From NCBI GenBank assembly GCA_905221605.1, contig CAJNDS010000933.1, forward strand, positions 1-49,883: a stretch of DNA of 49,883 bases. The letters run 5' to 3'. A program made the translations under genes and the position numbers. Source of the stretch: Symbiodinium natans (taxonomy: Eukaryota; Sar; Dinophyceae; Suessiales; Symbiodiniaceae). Of this stretch, positions 23,321-35,443 are shown one piece after another. Each line of letters starts with the position of its first letter. Within the stretch, counting starts at the first letter, position 1. Under the pieces are notes generated by a model that saw only the letters and a program-made list of their open reading frames with translations, was not told the DNA's origin and searched no databases.

Positions 23321-26300
23321 ATACATCCGTCATTGCCTCTGCAGGCTCCGGCGTCTTCAGCGGCTCTGCCTGACGCAATGAGCTGTCACTACTTTGCTCT
23401 TTGCCGGACCGGGGCAAGTCTGGGGACGCAGGGAAACACGGATCAAGCTGCTGGCTCCGATGCCTCCTTGGCAACTGCCTCCACAGCCGTGGCCTGCCCA
23501 GGCTGCCCCGGAAGCAAAAGCAGGGAAATATCGACGGTGAGCCCGCTGAGCCCTGAACCCTGAACCCACCGGACTCATCGCTCTTCAAAGCTTCTGGAGA
23601 GAGTTGCCGAGGCCCTGACTTCTGCTTCCTCAGGAAGAGGCGCCTCACGGGCAAGAACAGAAGGCACCGAATCCAGCATTCGAAGCGCGGGCGCAGCACC
23701 GGGGCCTTCTCGGAGACCTCGGCCGCGTGGCTGGCTGCGCGATCATCCTGCAAACCCGCAGTAGTCTTTGCATGTGGCCTACCTCCGACAACTGGAACTC
23801 TGTGCTGTCTGCGACAAATCAAAGCAGGAAACTTGGCAGCCGCGGAAGGCTGAGCAGCAAGAGACATGCAAAGATGCAGCCAGGAGAGACTCAAACCAAC
23901 GTGTTGCCATACATCCGTCATTGCCTCTGCAGGCTCCGGCGTCTTCAGCGGCTCTGCCTGACGCAATGAGCTGTCACTACTTTGCTCTTTGCCGGACCGG
24001 GGCAAGTCTGGGGACGCAGGGAAACACGGATCAAGCTGCTGGCTCCGATGCCTCCTTGGCAACTGCCTCCACAGCCGTGGCCTGCCCAGGCTGCCCCGGA
24101 AGCAAAAGCAGGGAAATATCGACGGTGAGCCCGCTGAGCCCTGAACCCTGAACCCACCGGACCCATCGCTCTTCAAACCTTCTGGAGAGAGTTGCCGAGG
24201 CCCTGACTTCTGCTTCCTCAGGAAGAGGCGCCTCACGGGCAAGAACAGAAGGCACCGAATCCAGCATTCGAAGCGCGGGCGCAGCACCGGGGCCTTCTCG
24301 GAGACCTCGGCCGCGTGGCTGGCTGCGCGATCATCCTGCAAACCCGCAGTAGTCTTTGCATGTGGCCTACCTCCGACAACTGGAACTCTGCGCTGTCTGC
24401 ACCCTTCTGCACCCTTCTGCACCCTTCTGCACCCTTCTGCACCCTTCTGCACCCTTCTGCACCCTTCGCACGCTTCTACACCCTTCTGCGCCTCTTCCTT
24501 GAGCTCGGCTGGCTCTGCTGCAGCCTGACCATGCAAGATCAAAACCATCACAATGCGTACAGCGCCAGTCGGGTCTGCGAAAGCCTTGGTTGGGAAACCT
24601 AGTACTCTGTGAACCGAGGCCACAGAACTGAAGCTACATCGGTCCAGCCCGGTCAACTACCAACCCAACAACCCAGCGAAGCTGCGACAAATCAAAGCAG
24701 GAAACTTGGCAGCCGCGGAAGGCTGAGCAGCAAGAGACATGCAAAGATGCAGCCAGGAGAGACTCAAACCAACGTGTTGCCATACATCCGTCATTGCCTC
24801 TGCAGGCTCCGGCGTCTTCAGCGGCTCTGCCTGACGCAATGAGCTGTCACTACTTTGCTCTTTGCCGGACCGGGGCAAGTCTGGGGACGCAGGGAAACAC
24901 GGATCAAGCTGCTGGCTCCGATGCCTCCTTGGCAACTGCCTCCACAGCCGTGGCCTGCCCAGGCTGCCCCGGAAGCAAAAGCAGGGAAATATCGACGGTG
25001 AGCCCGCTGAGCCCTGAACCCTGAACCCACCGGACCCATCGCTCTTCAAACCTTCTGGAGAGAGTTGCCGAGGCCCTGACTTCTGCTTCCTCAGGAAGAG
25101 GCGCCTCACGGGCAAGAACAGAAGGCACCGAATCCAGCATTCGAAGCGCGGGCGCAGCACCGGGGCCTTCTCGGAGACCTCGGCCGCGTGGCTGGCTGCG
25201 CGATCATCCTGCAAACCCGCAGTAGTCTTTGCATGTGGCCTCCGTCCGACAACTGGAAATCTGTGCTGTCTGCACCGTTCTGCACCCTTCTGCACCCTTC
25301 TGCACGCTTCTACACCCTTCTGCGCCTCTTCCTTGAGCTCGGCTGGCTCTGCTGCAGCCTGACCATGCAAGATCAAAACCATCACAATGCGTACAGCGCC
25401 AGTCGGGTCTGCGAAAGCCTTGGTTGAGAAACCTAGTACTCTGTGAACCGAGGCCACAGAACTGAAGCTACATCGGTCCAGCCCGGTCAACTACCAACCC
25501 AACAACCCAGCGAAGCTGCGACAAATCAAAGCAGGAAACTTGGCAGCCGCGGAAGGCTGAGCAGCAAGAGACATGCAAAGATGCAGCCAGGAGAGACTCA
25601 AACCAACGTGTTGCCATACATCCGTCATTGCCTCTGCAGGCTCCGGCGTCTTCAGCGGCTCTGCCTGACGCAATGAGCTGTCACTACTTTGATCTTTGCC
25701 GGACCGGGGCAAGTCTGGGGACGCAGGGAAACACGGATCAAGCTGCTGGCTCCGATGCCTCCTTGGCAACTGCCTCCACAGCCGTGGCCTGCCCAGGCTG
25801 CCCCGGAAGCAAAAGCAGGGAAATATCGACGGTGAGCCCGCTGAGCCCTGAACCCTGAACCCACCGGACCCATCGCTCTTCAAGGCTTCTGGAGAGAGTT
25901 GCCGAGGCCCTGACTTCTGCTTCCTCAGGAAGAGGCGCCTCACGGGCAAGAACAGAAGGCACCGAATCCAGCATTCGAAGCGCGGGCGCAGCACCGGGGC
26001 CTTCTCGGAGACCTCGGCCACGTGGCTGGCTGCGCGATCATCCTGCAAACCCGCAGTAGTCTTTGCATGTGGCCTACCTCCGACAACTGGAACTCTGTGC
26101 TGTCTGCACCCTTCTGCACCCTTCTGCACCCTTCTGCACGCTTCTACACCCTTCTGCGCCTCTTCCTTGAGCTCGGCTGGCTCTGCTGCAGCCTGACCAT
26201 GCAAGATCAAAACCATCACAATGCGTACAGCGCCAGTCGGGTCTGCGAAAGCCTTGGTTGGGAAACCTAGTACTCTGTGAACCGAGGCCACAGAACTGAA

Positions 26301-26777
26301 GCTACATCGGTCCAGCCCGGTCAACTACCAACCCAACAACCCAGCGAAGCTGCGACAAATCAAAGCAGGAAACTTGGCAGCCGCGGAAGGCTGAGCAGCA
26401 AGAGACATGCAAAGATGCAGCCAGGAGAGACTCAAACCAACGTGTTGCCATACATCCGTCATTGCCTCTGCAGGCTCCGGCGTCTTCAGCGGCTCTGCCT
26501 GACGCAATGAGCTGTCACTACTTTGCTCTTTGCCGGACCGGGGCAAGTCTGGGGACGCAGGGAAACACGGATCAAGCTGCTGGCTCCGATGCCTCCTTGG
26601 CAACTGCCTCCACAGCCGTGGCCTGCCCAGGCTGCCCCGGAAGCAAAAGCAGGGAAATATCGACGGTGAGCCCGCTGAGCCCTGAACCCTGAACCCACCG
26701 GACCCATCGCTCTTCAAGGCTTCTGGAGAGAGTTGCCGAGGCCCTGACTTCTGCTTCCTCAGGAAGAGGCGCCTCAC
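23321..26777. repeat. Tandem array, about 834-bp unit, five copies (two partial)
   Basis: Units begin (at the motif atacatccgtcattgcc) at 23321, 23909, 24782, 25616 and 26450, so spacings are 588, 873, 834 and 834; the last copy stops at 26777. Copies differ by scattered single bases. The 588-bp copy lacks about 285 bp between a CTGTCTGC and a CTGCGACAAA. The extra 39 bp of the 873-bp unit is fully explained by extra copies of a nested 10-bp repeat. Each unit has an open minus-strand frame of up to 277 codons and a 76-codon plus-strand frame (CHYFALCRTGASLG) ending just before a GTGAGC. Neither matches a family I know, and no intron-exon logic could be confirmed, so the array is annotated as a repeat rather than as genes. 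Confidence 0.95.
24405..24490 (+). repeat. Nested 10-bp minisatellite ACCCTTCTGC
   Basis: About seven copies in this unit, against about three in the units at 25275-25312 and 26105-26145. The copy-number difference (30 + 9 bp) accounts for the 39-bp length difference between units. Confidence 0.95.
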
Positions 26778-27560
26778 CACAGCTCCCCTTAGCAGATGTG
26801 CCCTGGCAACCCCGGGTCCCCTCGACCTCCACCGCCCGGCCTGGAAGGTTGGTGTCTCAGAGACTCTCCCCACGCGCACCTCTCCGGCGCCCGAGATTAG
26901 AGGGACGTTTTGGGGGGTCAAGACGACAGGATGCCTTTTTTCAGGGCTCTTTAAGGGAGCCTTTCATGAAGTGGCTAGTGGCGCCTGGGGCAGCAAGGGC
27001 CGAGACCTGGACTCCAAGGGAGTGAAGCTGCAGTCACAACGTAACGTGAGACAAGACGCGCAAGTCTCTCTCGCTCTTCTTCGCAAGTCTCTCTCTCTCT
27101 CTCTCTCGCTCGCTCGCTCGCTCTCAGTCTGCCCATCGGCAGCAGGCTACATTATGTGATCTTCAATTGTGCAACAGGTCCAGACAAAGCCAACTAAGGT
27201 TGCACCCTCCCCGGGTGTTTGATTCCATCTCAGCACAGTGCGGATCGGAGTTGCGAGGCTGGCAGGAGAAGAACTCCTCAGAGGCACGCGGCTCCTGCAG
27301 AAAAATGCTTCTCCACCTCTAGTGCCCTCGACAGCGACCCGTGCTGTGTGCTGCTACCCCCCCCCCTTTTGTGGATTTGCATGGTTTTTGGAATGGAGAA
27401 TTGGGATTTCATGCGCTCCCCCCCCGAGCCCCTAAACTGCCCTAAAACTCCCTCAACTCCAGCTCCCGCCTGGCACGCAGGTCCGGCGCTGCGCTGCTGG
27501 CAGCGAGATGCGTGGCTGCGGAGGCGCAGGCCCAAGCCTAGTCGAGGAGGAGGTTGAGCT
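26778..27560. other. No gene recognised; CT microsatellite
   Basis: Unique DNA next to the tandem array, with a CTCTCT/CTCG tract at 27063-27124 and C runs at 27358-27367 and 27418-27425. Open frames are short and unconvincing. Confidence 0.4.
27063..27124 (+). repeat. (CT)n/(CTCG)n microsatellite
   Basis: CT dinucleotides followed by four CTCG/CGCT units. Confidence 0.95.
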
Positions 27561-27739
27561 GGTTTTAGGGTCTAGGGGTTGAGGGCTGGGGTTCTCAGAA
27601 GGGGAGCATTGATATTCGGTCGGTCTCCCAGGAACAAGCAGATCAAGATCTGGCTAGTCGGAGCTGGGGGGGGGGGGTCGCCCATGCGAGGAAGGCAGGG
27701 ATTGGCAAAAGCTCTGCAGATTTCAAGCTGATCAGAGAG

Positions 27740-28110
27740 CTTTTCGGCCTTCCTTACCTTGGCACCCGGCTTGCAAGAGAAAAATTGAAACATCTCACAA
27801 AAATATAAACCTGCACCCTGCAGCCTACACTTGCCCTCCACTCCAGATGTATTGCCCGACCCCCAAACCCCCCCCCCCCCCCCCCAAAAAAAAAAAAAAC
27901 ACAATCCCAAAATCCCTAAGCCTGCGCACACCCAAGCTCTCCATCCTGCCTTGCAGGCCGAAGATGAACCCCAGGCGCTTGCCGCAGTGCGGGCAGCAGG
28001 GCGCCTATTGCAGGACATCCACGGTATTTGTGCGGTGGTGCCGGGACGAACTTCACTTTGGGATCGAGACATCTTTGTTGAGGCTCTTGCTTTTTTGTAT
28101 CCAGCATCCT
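27740..28110 (-). CDS. Possible small exons with a CPHC zinc motif
   Basis: Three minus-strand pieces have consistent acceptors: about 28075-28020 (KVKFVPAPPHKY), about 28002-27950 (after CAATAG: APCCPHCGKRLGFIFGLQ) and about 27795-27760 (MFQFFSCKPGAK, ending at a GTAAGG donor). Cys-Pro-x-Cys plus a later Cys suggests a zinc ribbon. The C/A homopolymer block lies between the second and third pieces. Family unknown; frame across the first junction is not proven. Confidence 0.35.
27868..27899. repeat. Homopolymer block C18 followed by A14
   Basis: Eighteen C then fourteen A on the plus strand. Shorter C or G runs recur in the window (8091-8106, 18046-18057, 33629-33644, 39951-39963). Confidence 0.97.
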
Positions 28111-28177
28111 AACCCCTTCTTTGCTACAAAAACATCAAAAACCCATTGCCGTTCTTCTCACCTGAGAGAGGACCAAG

Positions 28178-28219
28178 CCCTAAGCCCTAAACCCTAAACC
28201 CTAACCCTAAACCCTAAAC
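28178..28219 (-). repeat. CCCTAAA array
   Basis: About six units, one shortened to CCCTAA. Confidence 0.93.
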
Positions 28220-28435
28220 AGTTCAGAGTCAAAAGCTGCCTGCCACCTCTGGAGGCAGGCAGTGTGCCGCGCAGACACCTGCAAGGCCGGATGCTGGGCT
28301 AGGGCTGTGAAACATCTAATGAAGACTGACCTGTTGGGCCTCATGAGAATCACGTGGTCAGTTTTTTCGCCTTTTTTGAAGTGCTTCAGGCCTAGGGGCG
28401 ACCGTAAAAAGACCTGAACCCGAAACCATCCGACT

Positions 28436-28490
28436 ATCCCTAAACCCTAAACCCTAAACCCTAAACCCTAAACCTTAACCCTAAACCCCA
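28436..28490 (-). repeat. CCCTAAA array
   Basis: About eight units. It is followed at 28500-28620 by a very GC-rich plus-strand frame (AG then ALASTAGAGPSEGSPAA), which could be an Ala/Gly-rich exon. Confidence 0.93.
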
Positions 28491-31400
28491 AATCCGAAGC
28501 GCCCCTACAAGGCTCTCGCCTCGACAGCCGGAGCCGGCCCCTCGGAGGGCAGCCCGGCCGCCGCATCGCCGGGGCATGTCTCGGGTGTGGCCGGCGCGGC
28601 CGGGGCCGCGGTCGCAATCTCAGGGCTGTCAAAATTTTCAGGGCTGTCAAAATTTTGAGGGTGTTAAGGGGTTTTGAGGGTTTTGGGTTTAGGGTAGTTT
28701 AGGGTTTTTAGTGCCGCGTGTTCGGGGTGTGTATGTTAGCAAGGTTTGGGCTTCCTTTCTTGCCGGAGGTTGGGGCTTAGAGCTTCCTGTAGGGATTTTA
28801 ATGCCTGAGGCTTAGAAGGGGTTCAGTTGCGGGGGTCCGCTGTTCGGTTTTGGACCGAGGAGGGAACCGCGTTTGAAGGTTTCCCGTGCGGTGCGGTGCG
28901 TTGTGGTGCGTCCTGCCTTCGTGTCGGCCATGCTCGCAGGAAGTTGGCCGCGATGCCGGACAGGGCACTCAGAGCCACACAGCTGATGCTGGCAGGCGAA
29001 TGAGGCATGATGTCCACTGTACCGGGCTTTGAAATGAAAGGAACCTATGGTTAGGCTTGGCTTTTCTTGGCTCAACTGTAGCGCCGAAGCAGTCCGCATG
29101 AGGTTTGACGCGCAGAGCCAGGATGGGGATGGGGCGCCTCATGCCCCATCAAGCATAGCACATGCTTGATCTTGCACCTGGGACAAAGGCGTCCAACACA
29201 AGAATGCTTAGCTTGATGCTAGGCGCAGCAGGCAGCTCACGACAGGAACGAACAAGGTGGTCAACAGCCTTGTATCTGACGATACCAAGTACGAATATCT
29301 CAAGAAAGTCTCAATAGCTTTGGATAAGATTGTTGAGCCCACACCCAGGGTTGCTCCTGACCGGAAACATACCCCGGTGGACTGAGTGGCCAAAAGCTTT
29401 GCTGGACGAGCACTGCGGTGAACACTTGAACTGCACAGCGCTGGGCAGCGGACTGGCATAGCAAGTCCAACCACGACGTCAGCGACTGCACAAATTGGAG
29501 ATGTGCGTGCTCTGAAGTGACTTTTACTTTGCAGGACATGAAGTACACATGGAGTAATTAGACAGACATCGATGGCTGCTCGGCTCGGATCTTTGGGGAG
29601 AAATCTGGTATCGAGGTTTTGCCTCTTTCTTGGCGTCTCTGAAGCCTTAAATTGAAGTGAAGTCGTGTCGAAAGTTTCGTGACCGGCGCACCATCATGCG
29701 CGCGTCGATGTCGGTCTCTCCCATGCCTCATGAGATGCACAGCAGATCCGTAGGCTGAGAATGCACAGCAGATCCGTAGGCTGAGACTGGCTGAGACCTT
29801 TCCTGTGCAAACCTGTCAAATCGACAGCAGCACCACACGTCCTTGACATGGTGAAGGTGCATAGCAATTTCAGAGTTAGCGGCAAGCTTCTGTACAAGCT
29901 TGCGTTGAGAATAAACCAGACGAATCTAAAGGCAAGAAGCGCATCAACGGAAACAAACCTAGTGCACATGGCCGACATGGCCCGTGAAGACTGTGGCCCC
30001 GACCCCAGCCAGGCAGGTCGGCGCATGGCGCCGAAGCCACATAAAGACCTCGGCACAAGGGCTGCCTCCCACAACAGTTCCGCCACCCCTGTGCCATCCA
30101 CTCCACAAAGGGAGGCGTTCTGAGCCCCGTGCCCTTGGCGTGAGGAATGGAGGCCGGCGAGAAGTTGTGGCGAGCGCCGTCCTCAACCTATCGAGCCGAA
30201 GGCTTTTGGACGTCCTTTGGGCCTTTTGGGGGTGGGAGGGTGCGAGGGTGGGGGGAGGGCGGGGCGGGATTATTTCGGCAGCTCGGAGCTTGGTGTTTCG
30301 ACATGCTTGCGACATCAGGGCACGGGCAAACGGTTTGCACACCTGATGGCCAAACCTTGAGCCCTCTAGGCCAAGAAAAAGTCCTGCCAGGTCACATCCA
30401 CCTGGAAGCAAGCAGGCACTTCAACGCACTTGCAGCCGCCAAGAGGAGAGAACACGCATCAACAGCCCCGACAATTCGCGCGATCCCTGCCTGGGCCATG
30501 GAGGCGGAGTGGAGGGTCCACTCTAGAAGCTGATTCCAAGCAGCTTTGGGTGGAGGAGCGAAAGCTTAGATTAGATGGTTTCATGTATTTTCATATGGTG
30601 TACGAGGGTTTAGGAATGTTTACTGTAGGAGATTCGGTCGTTTCACAAGTCCATGAGATAGTCTTGCCAGGGTGAGAGCGGGCTTGCAACTGCTCAACAC
30701 TCATTGCCAGGACTCTCCTCTTACACTTCACGAGCTGTTCTATCACTGCTTCTGCTCGCTGCTGCTTCCGCAGCTCTGGGTGCGTATCTTCGAGTCTGTG
30801 TGGACTGAAGAGACCTACCTCTGCATGGAGCCGCAGCACATCTCCCCCGGACGGGCGTGCAATTCAACTCCGGACCAGTATCTTGTGACACGTCCAATGT
30901 CAATCACAGCAGCCAAATGCGTGAAGCATCTGAGAGAGGTCATTCAAAGCGACTCCCTCTGATGAGCCCCACGAACCATCTGATGCTGTGTGCCACTGAG
31001 CGTTCGTTTCTGCACAGCCGGCACAGCGTGGTGACGCGGTGTGTCACACGGTCACACGCGCCACTTCGATGGCGGCGGAAACGGGGCATCCTGGTGAGCT
31101 TCCCTTCTCGATCTTGATTGGTCTACACGTGGCTGCACCCTCTCCAAAACGCTAAACCGCTAAAGCATGCCGTCCTTTGCAAACACGACCTTGCGGCGGT
31201 CGTGGCTCAGGTACCTCGGCGACAGAGTTTTGGGGGCGTTTCAGAGTTGGGCCGGCCTTTGCTGTGCCCGGTGACCGCAAGCTGGGCCTCGGGCCCTTTC
31301 ACCGCCCCGCTGTGGATAAGCGTCGCCAGGGAGGCCGCCTCGTACCGGAGGCCAAGACCCAAGGTGTGCACGGCACCACGGATACCCGCAGCAGAGTTCA

Positions 31401-31640
31401 GATCATTTGGGAACTGCAACGGAGATTCGGAGCCCGAGTCTCAAACCGTTTCGTCTGCATCACACCCATCTTGCCAGCCGAAGACATGCTCAAACCTCAG
31501 GGCAAGCAGGGATAGCCAGGGCCAGCATCCTGGGTCTCAAGCTATTGAACTCAATCTTCAATCTCGCGGTGTCGCCGAGAGTCCGACGGTGCAAAGTCTA
31601 GCTTGTCGCTTTTGTCCGTCAGCCTGCAGCACTTTCAGGC
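28491..31640. other. No gene recognised; several weak coding-like pieces
   Basis: Candidates: plus-strand Ala/Gly-rich frame at 28508-28620; minus-strand hydrophobic piece at about 29020-28930 (SISCVALSALSGIAANFL); plus-strand open frame 29848-30123; minus-strand helical piece at about 30820-30690 (ELRKQQRAEAVIEQLVKC). None has a recognised domain. A sparse TTTAGGG region lies at 28665-28708. Confidence 0.3.
29735..29786. repeat. Perfect 26-bp tandem duplication
   Basis: The 26-bp unit starting atgcacagcagatccg is repeated exactly once, at 29735 and 29761. Confidence 0.97.
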
Positions 31641-31644
31641 AGAG

Positions 31645-31744
31645 AACGAGAGAGAGAGAGAGAGAGAGAAAAAAAAAAAAAAAAAAAAAAAAAGCGAGAG
31701 AGAGAGAGGCAGAAAAAGAGAGAGAGAGAGAGAGAGAGCGAGAG
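31645..31744 (+). repeat. (GA)n with internal poly-A
   Basis: GA dinucleotides, an A run of about 25, then GA dinucleotides again. Confidence 0.97.
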
Positions 31745-32639
31745 ATAGCGTTGTCACGGGATTCTCTGTCTCTGCAACCATGCAGGCCCTAAACACTGAC
31801 ACCTAACCCGGCTCATGGCCTCCCACGAACTTCCACGAAGATTCCTTTCGTGAGGTTGCGTAGCACCTCTCTGGCAGCTGCAGGAGTGGACTTTTCTGTG
31901 TATGAAGCTTGCTCCTTCCCAAGAGCTAGCGGCTGGCGCTGCGCACTGCATCATCTTAACTAGCCTGAGGAGCAGACCATGAATTTCAGGCGCATCATAA
32001 GCAGGTAGGTGCCCATCTTAATGAGATCCTGGGCTTGCGCGTCGACGCGCATGGCCCCACCAGCCACCCCTGGTGAGTCTTAGGGGCTCGGCAGCGCTGA
32101 GCTCTTGCATGCGCTGGGTGAAGAGCTGAACGTTGCCCTTCGCAGGTCTCAGTTTTTTCTTTTGGGGGAGGGGGGGGGGGGCGGTGGATAGCTCAAGGTG
32201 TGGGAGGTAGCAAGAAGAGCTATGCACAAGCGAACTCAGTGGTTCGTGAACATGATAAAGGCAACCTTGCCAATGATCCGCCGACGCCTCGGGCCGCGGA
32301 GTTCTGGTGGTTGGTTGCCCCTTACCCTTGAACTTGCTCCGAAAGGCCGACCCTCTCTCGACCTCCTGTGGAGTTGCTGTGGACCTCCTAGGCACCTCCG
32401 ATGAGTCCTGACATGTCGTGTTATGACCACCCCGATGCACCTCTGGACCTGCTCTGGTTATACGGACCTACGGAGCCCTTGGACCTCATGTGCGTCTCTG
32501 ACCTGTGCTGGCACGCTTGTTGGCCATAGAACCTTTTGCGCCGCGACCCCACGAAGCATTAGCCCATTAACCGACACTGCACTCCACGGAATGGTTCGCT
32601 GCCATTGGCTGCAAACAAAACCATGCGATGCGGTTCGGC
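31745..32639. other. No gene recognised
   Basis: Nothing convincing; a G-run block occurs at 32167-32181. Confidence 0.4.
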
Positions 32640-33550
32640 CTCTTTGATGGCCCGCACTATGTCGAAGAACACATCCAAGTCGTACTTGTGTAGAAGCTCC
32701 TGGGTGATCGAAGGGCCCGAGCGTCATCCAGATGATGTTATGTGGCTTGCACACATCTGTCGGCTTGCGACAGGCTGACTGGACAAGCAGACCAGCGGAC
32801 GTATGTCACTCAAATCGGTAGCTGGCAAATCCCTAACATGAAGCCCGACTGCAATGCGGTCTCCAAGATCCCATTCTCCAATTCTCAATACTGGCCTACA
32901 GTTGGTCATCGATCAGCGGTGACAAGCCTGTGTCGGCAGCACCCCGAGTCGGAGCTTACACGGCACCAAGTACAACCTGGCGCAGAAAGGTGCAGGGTTA
33001 CTAGGGCTTTGATGCCACGCAAATTCCAAGTCGTGCTTCAACTTGCCACGGGGCAGAATTCGCCGGCGGTTGGCCAAGGCCCTTAGGATGTGAGCACCAA
33101 CCGCCAGGAAAATAGCCCTACTGAGGCTGTCATGGTACTTCATGACATGCAGGGACATGCTTGGGACTTGGGCTTCTCCGGACAGTTGTTGAAAGCCCAG
33201 GTCAGCTTCTCGTCCGCTCCCTGCAAGTTGTGGTCGAAGACCTGGGCTGTTTAGGGGAGTGCTCAGGGTTTTCCGGGGCGCGAAAAGGGCCTAGAGTCAA
33301 GGGTTTGCCGTGCCAAGGTCTTGGGTTGAGGGCTTCCACTCAGCTTGAGACACTTGGGCACAAAACCTGACCAGGCCAAGCGCTTGGCCAAGTATTTGCC
33401 CCAGAAGAAGTAGAAGGTCACCTTGGAAGACTCCAATCTGTAGCTGGTTGGATGCAAAGCACTTTGGAGGCAGAACGATCTTGTGACAATGCTGCCCAGC
33501 TGCGCAAATGGCCTTGGGAAGGTCAGTGGGGTTGAACCCATCCTGGAAGA
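32640..33550 (-). CDS. Multi-exon gene of unknown function
   Basis: Several minus-strand pieces, each bounded by AG acceptors, read as clean protein: 33545-33470 (DGFNPTDLPKAICAAGQHC), about 33420-33340 (VTFYFFWGKYLAKRLAW and GFVPKCLK), about 33248-33165 (VFDHNLQGADEKLTWAFNNC), about 33090-33020 (ALANRRRILPRGKLKHDLEF) and about 32712-32642 (SITQELLHKYDLDVFFDIV). Composition is aromatic and basic, with no long hydrophobic run and no signature I recognise. Phases between pieces were not all checked. The repeated finding of good frames on one strand in order supports one gene. Confidence 0.45.
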
Positions 33551-33628
33551 GCAAGCCATGACACCAAAGCTGTCCAAAGCTCCAGGGCGACGAAGAATGA
33601 GAGTGCGACGGCTGTATGGAATGGGCTG

Positions 33629-33644
33629 GGGGGGGGGGGGGGGG
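33629..33644 (+). repeat. G homopolymer run
   Basis: About sixteen G in a row after tggaatgggctg. Confidence 0.95.
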
Positions 33645-33649
33645 TTGTG

Positions 33650-34508
33650 GAATACGTGGCCCGTAACCTTCTTGCCATGCTGTGATGCTTTTACTTATGC
33701 CAGAGTGTCATCGTCCAGTCCACTTACCAAGGTCTCGCGCAAGAAGTGCTAACCGAACACCCTGTGCCCGTCGGCATGCGCACTTTCACGGTATGGTTCC
33801 GCAATTAAGCTGGTTGGTCACGTGCTCTTAGCAAGAGTTGTTTTACAACTGTAGTGCCATATAGTGTCATGCAAGTGTGGACATTTCTCCCTCCAGACCT
33901 TCTGCATGGAATTCGTCACAGTGGACAGGAGGAATGAGCATTGCGACACCTGCCTGGCAGCCATATATTTTCATGTTGAGCCGTAAACCTAATCCTTGAA
34001 CCAAATCTGGGCAGCGCCGGCATACTGAAAAAAGCAGGCAAGGGAGGGCCCCAGCTTGAAGTAGGCGCGCAGGAGTTCGCTACCTCAGGGTTTTCGGCTT
34101 TAGGTAGAACGCCAATCCCTCTCCCAGGGGTGGTGGGGCGGGGGGAGAGCGAGCAACGGTCTAGGTATACAACGCCAGAAGACTCGACTCTGCAGATTGT
34201 CATTTGGATTCATTTGGCGGAAGCTGCTCTTAGGTCCTTCTGCTAGCCGCTAGCAAGGTAGATGCTCCCAAGAGACATGGACAACCGAGTTTCATGTCAT
34301 ACCCTACATGGTCGAGGTACTGTGAGGGCCTGGCAAATCCACACGTGGCCTGCTCTCTTTGTTCGCTCCTGTGGTGGCCCAGCAGACACCAGCACCGGCG
34401 ACCCCCAAACGGCCCTAACCCTCCGAACCACGTAAACATCTGTAAGCCCTGGCAATGCCTTGTTCAGCACCTTGAGAAATTCGCGATACAAGGCCACCAA
34501 CCTGCAGG
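33650..34508. other. No gene recognised
   Basis: A plus-strand piece at 33725-33806 (GLAQEVLTEHPVPVGMRTF) has coding-like composition, but a GTAAGT donor-like site on the minus strand overlaps it. Strand undecided. Confidence 0.3.
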
Positions 34509-35141
34509 TCAAATCACATGGAGATCGGACTTGGGTGTAAAATGACAAGTGGTGCGTGCAGTTGTCTGCTCTTCGAGCTCCAGGCTTCTTGAGGTAGGCA
34601 TTGTTCTCTTGGTCAGGTCTTTCCGCTCGCTCAGAGCGCTTGGCCTTCGAAGGGCGAGGGCAGTGGCAACTTGAGTCTTAGGATTTTCGGCCGAACTCAA
34701 GGCCCTGCACATCCCTATCCCTAACCCCAAACCGCCACCTGATCTAGCTGCATGGCAACGCGGCGTGCCATTGCAGTGAGCTGCATCATCAGTGGCCTGG
34801 TGGAGTGGAGAGCAAACTTCGCTACGGATCGGGGAGGCACACGGGGCTCGCACGTCATCCACAAGCCACTGCCCTCTGATTCCGCATACCTCTGAACCTA
34901 AGCAGAAACGCCAGCCATTGCAGAACCCTCGCGTGCTGCACATCCCAGTCCGTGTTATGGTGTCAGGTCGAAGAGTGATGGGAGTCGCCGTAGCTCGGCG
35001 CGAGACCCACATCTTTAAGCAGGTGCAGGCCTCACGGCATTCACAGAGCAGGGGCAGCAGCGACTCAATCAAGATGCTGTGACAAGGTCCATTGGCGGAT
35101 TCTTTAGTCCACCTCGATTTGCGTACTGACACTAAACTCAC
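34509..35141 (-). CDS. Long single-frame ORF, Cys-rich, unknown
   Basis: A 210-codon uninterrupted minus-strand frame, long for this gene-poor, intron-dense region. The N-terminal half is Cys-rich (CECREACTC, MCSTRGFCNGWRFC, SEVCGIRG, AHCNGTPRC), which could mean disulphides or zinc. The start codon was not confirmed and the opposite strand is open for about 95 codons, so this may be a chance frame or a decayed element. No domain recognised. Confidence 0.3.
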   Translation of the reverse strand: MSLVSVRKSRWTKESANGPCHSILIESLLPLLCECREACTCLKMWVSRRATATPITLRPDTITRTGMCSTRGFCNGWRFCLGSEVCGIRGQWLVDDVRAPCASPIRSEVCSPLHQATDDAAHCNGTPRCHAARSGGGLGLGIGMCRALSSAENPKTQVATALALRRPSALSERKDLTKRTMPTSRSLELEEQTTARTTCHFTPKSDLHVI

Positions 35142-35443
35142 TAAACGTCCGAACCGGCGTAGAGCATGTTGTTTTCACGCGCCGTAGCGATGGCGTTACA
35201 AGCCCATGATGCCAGGACGAAAGAACACAACATGCTCGCGTGGCCTAAACCCAACGGCAGCCGTGTACGTAGTGGCAACATGCACGAAGAAGAGGAGCCA
35301 GCTCTGGGCAGGTCTCCGAAACACGGGGAGCTAGCATGGCAGATGGACTGTCTGCGCCCCCAAGGCTCATGCCATCTCCAGGTGACGCACGGTCTCACCT
35401 TGCATCCAAGCTGCCAAGGACCAACTAACCCTGAGAACTGTCC

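Noticed and set aside
23319-26921. Minus-strand frames of 445, 277, 277 and 198 codons
   Set aside because: They repeat with the tandem unit, begin at non-ATG codons right after a stop and match no family I know. Kept as a repeat, with coding left open.
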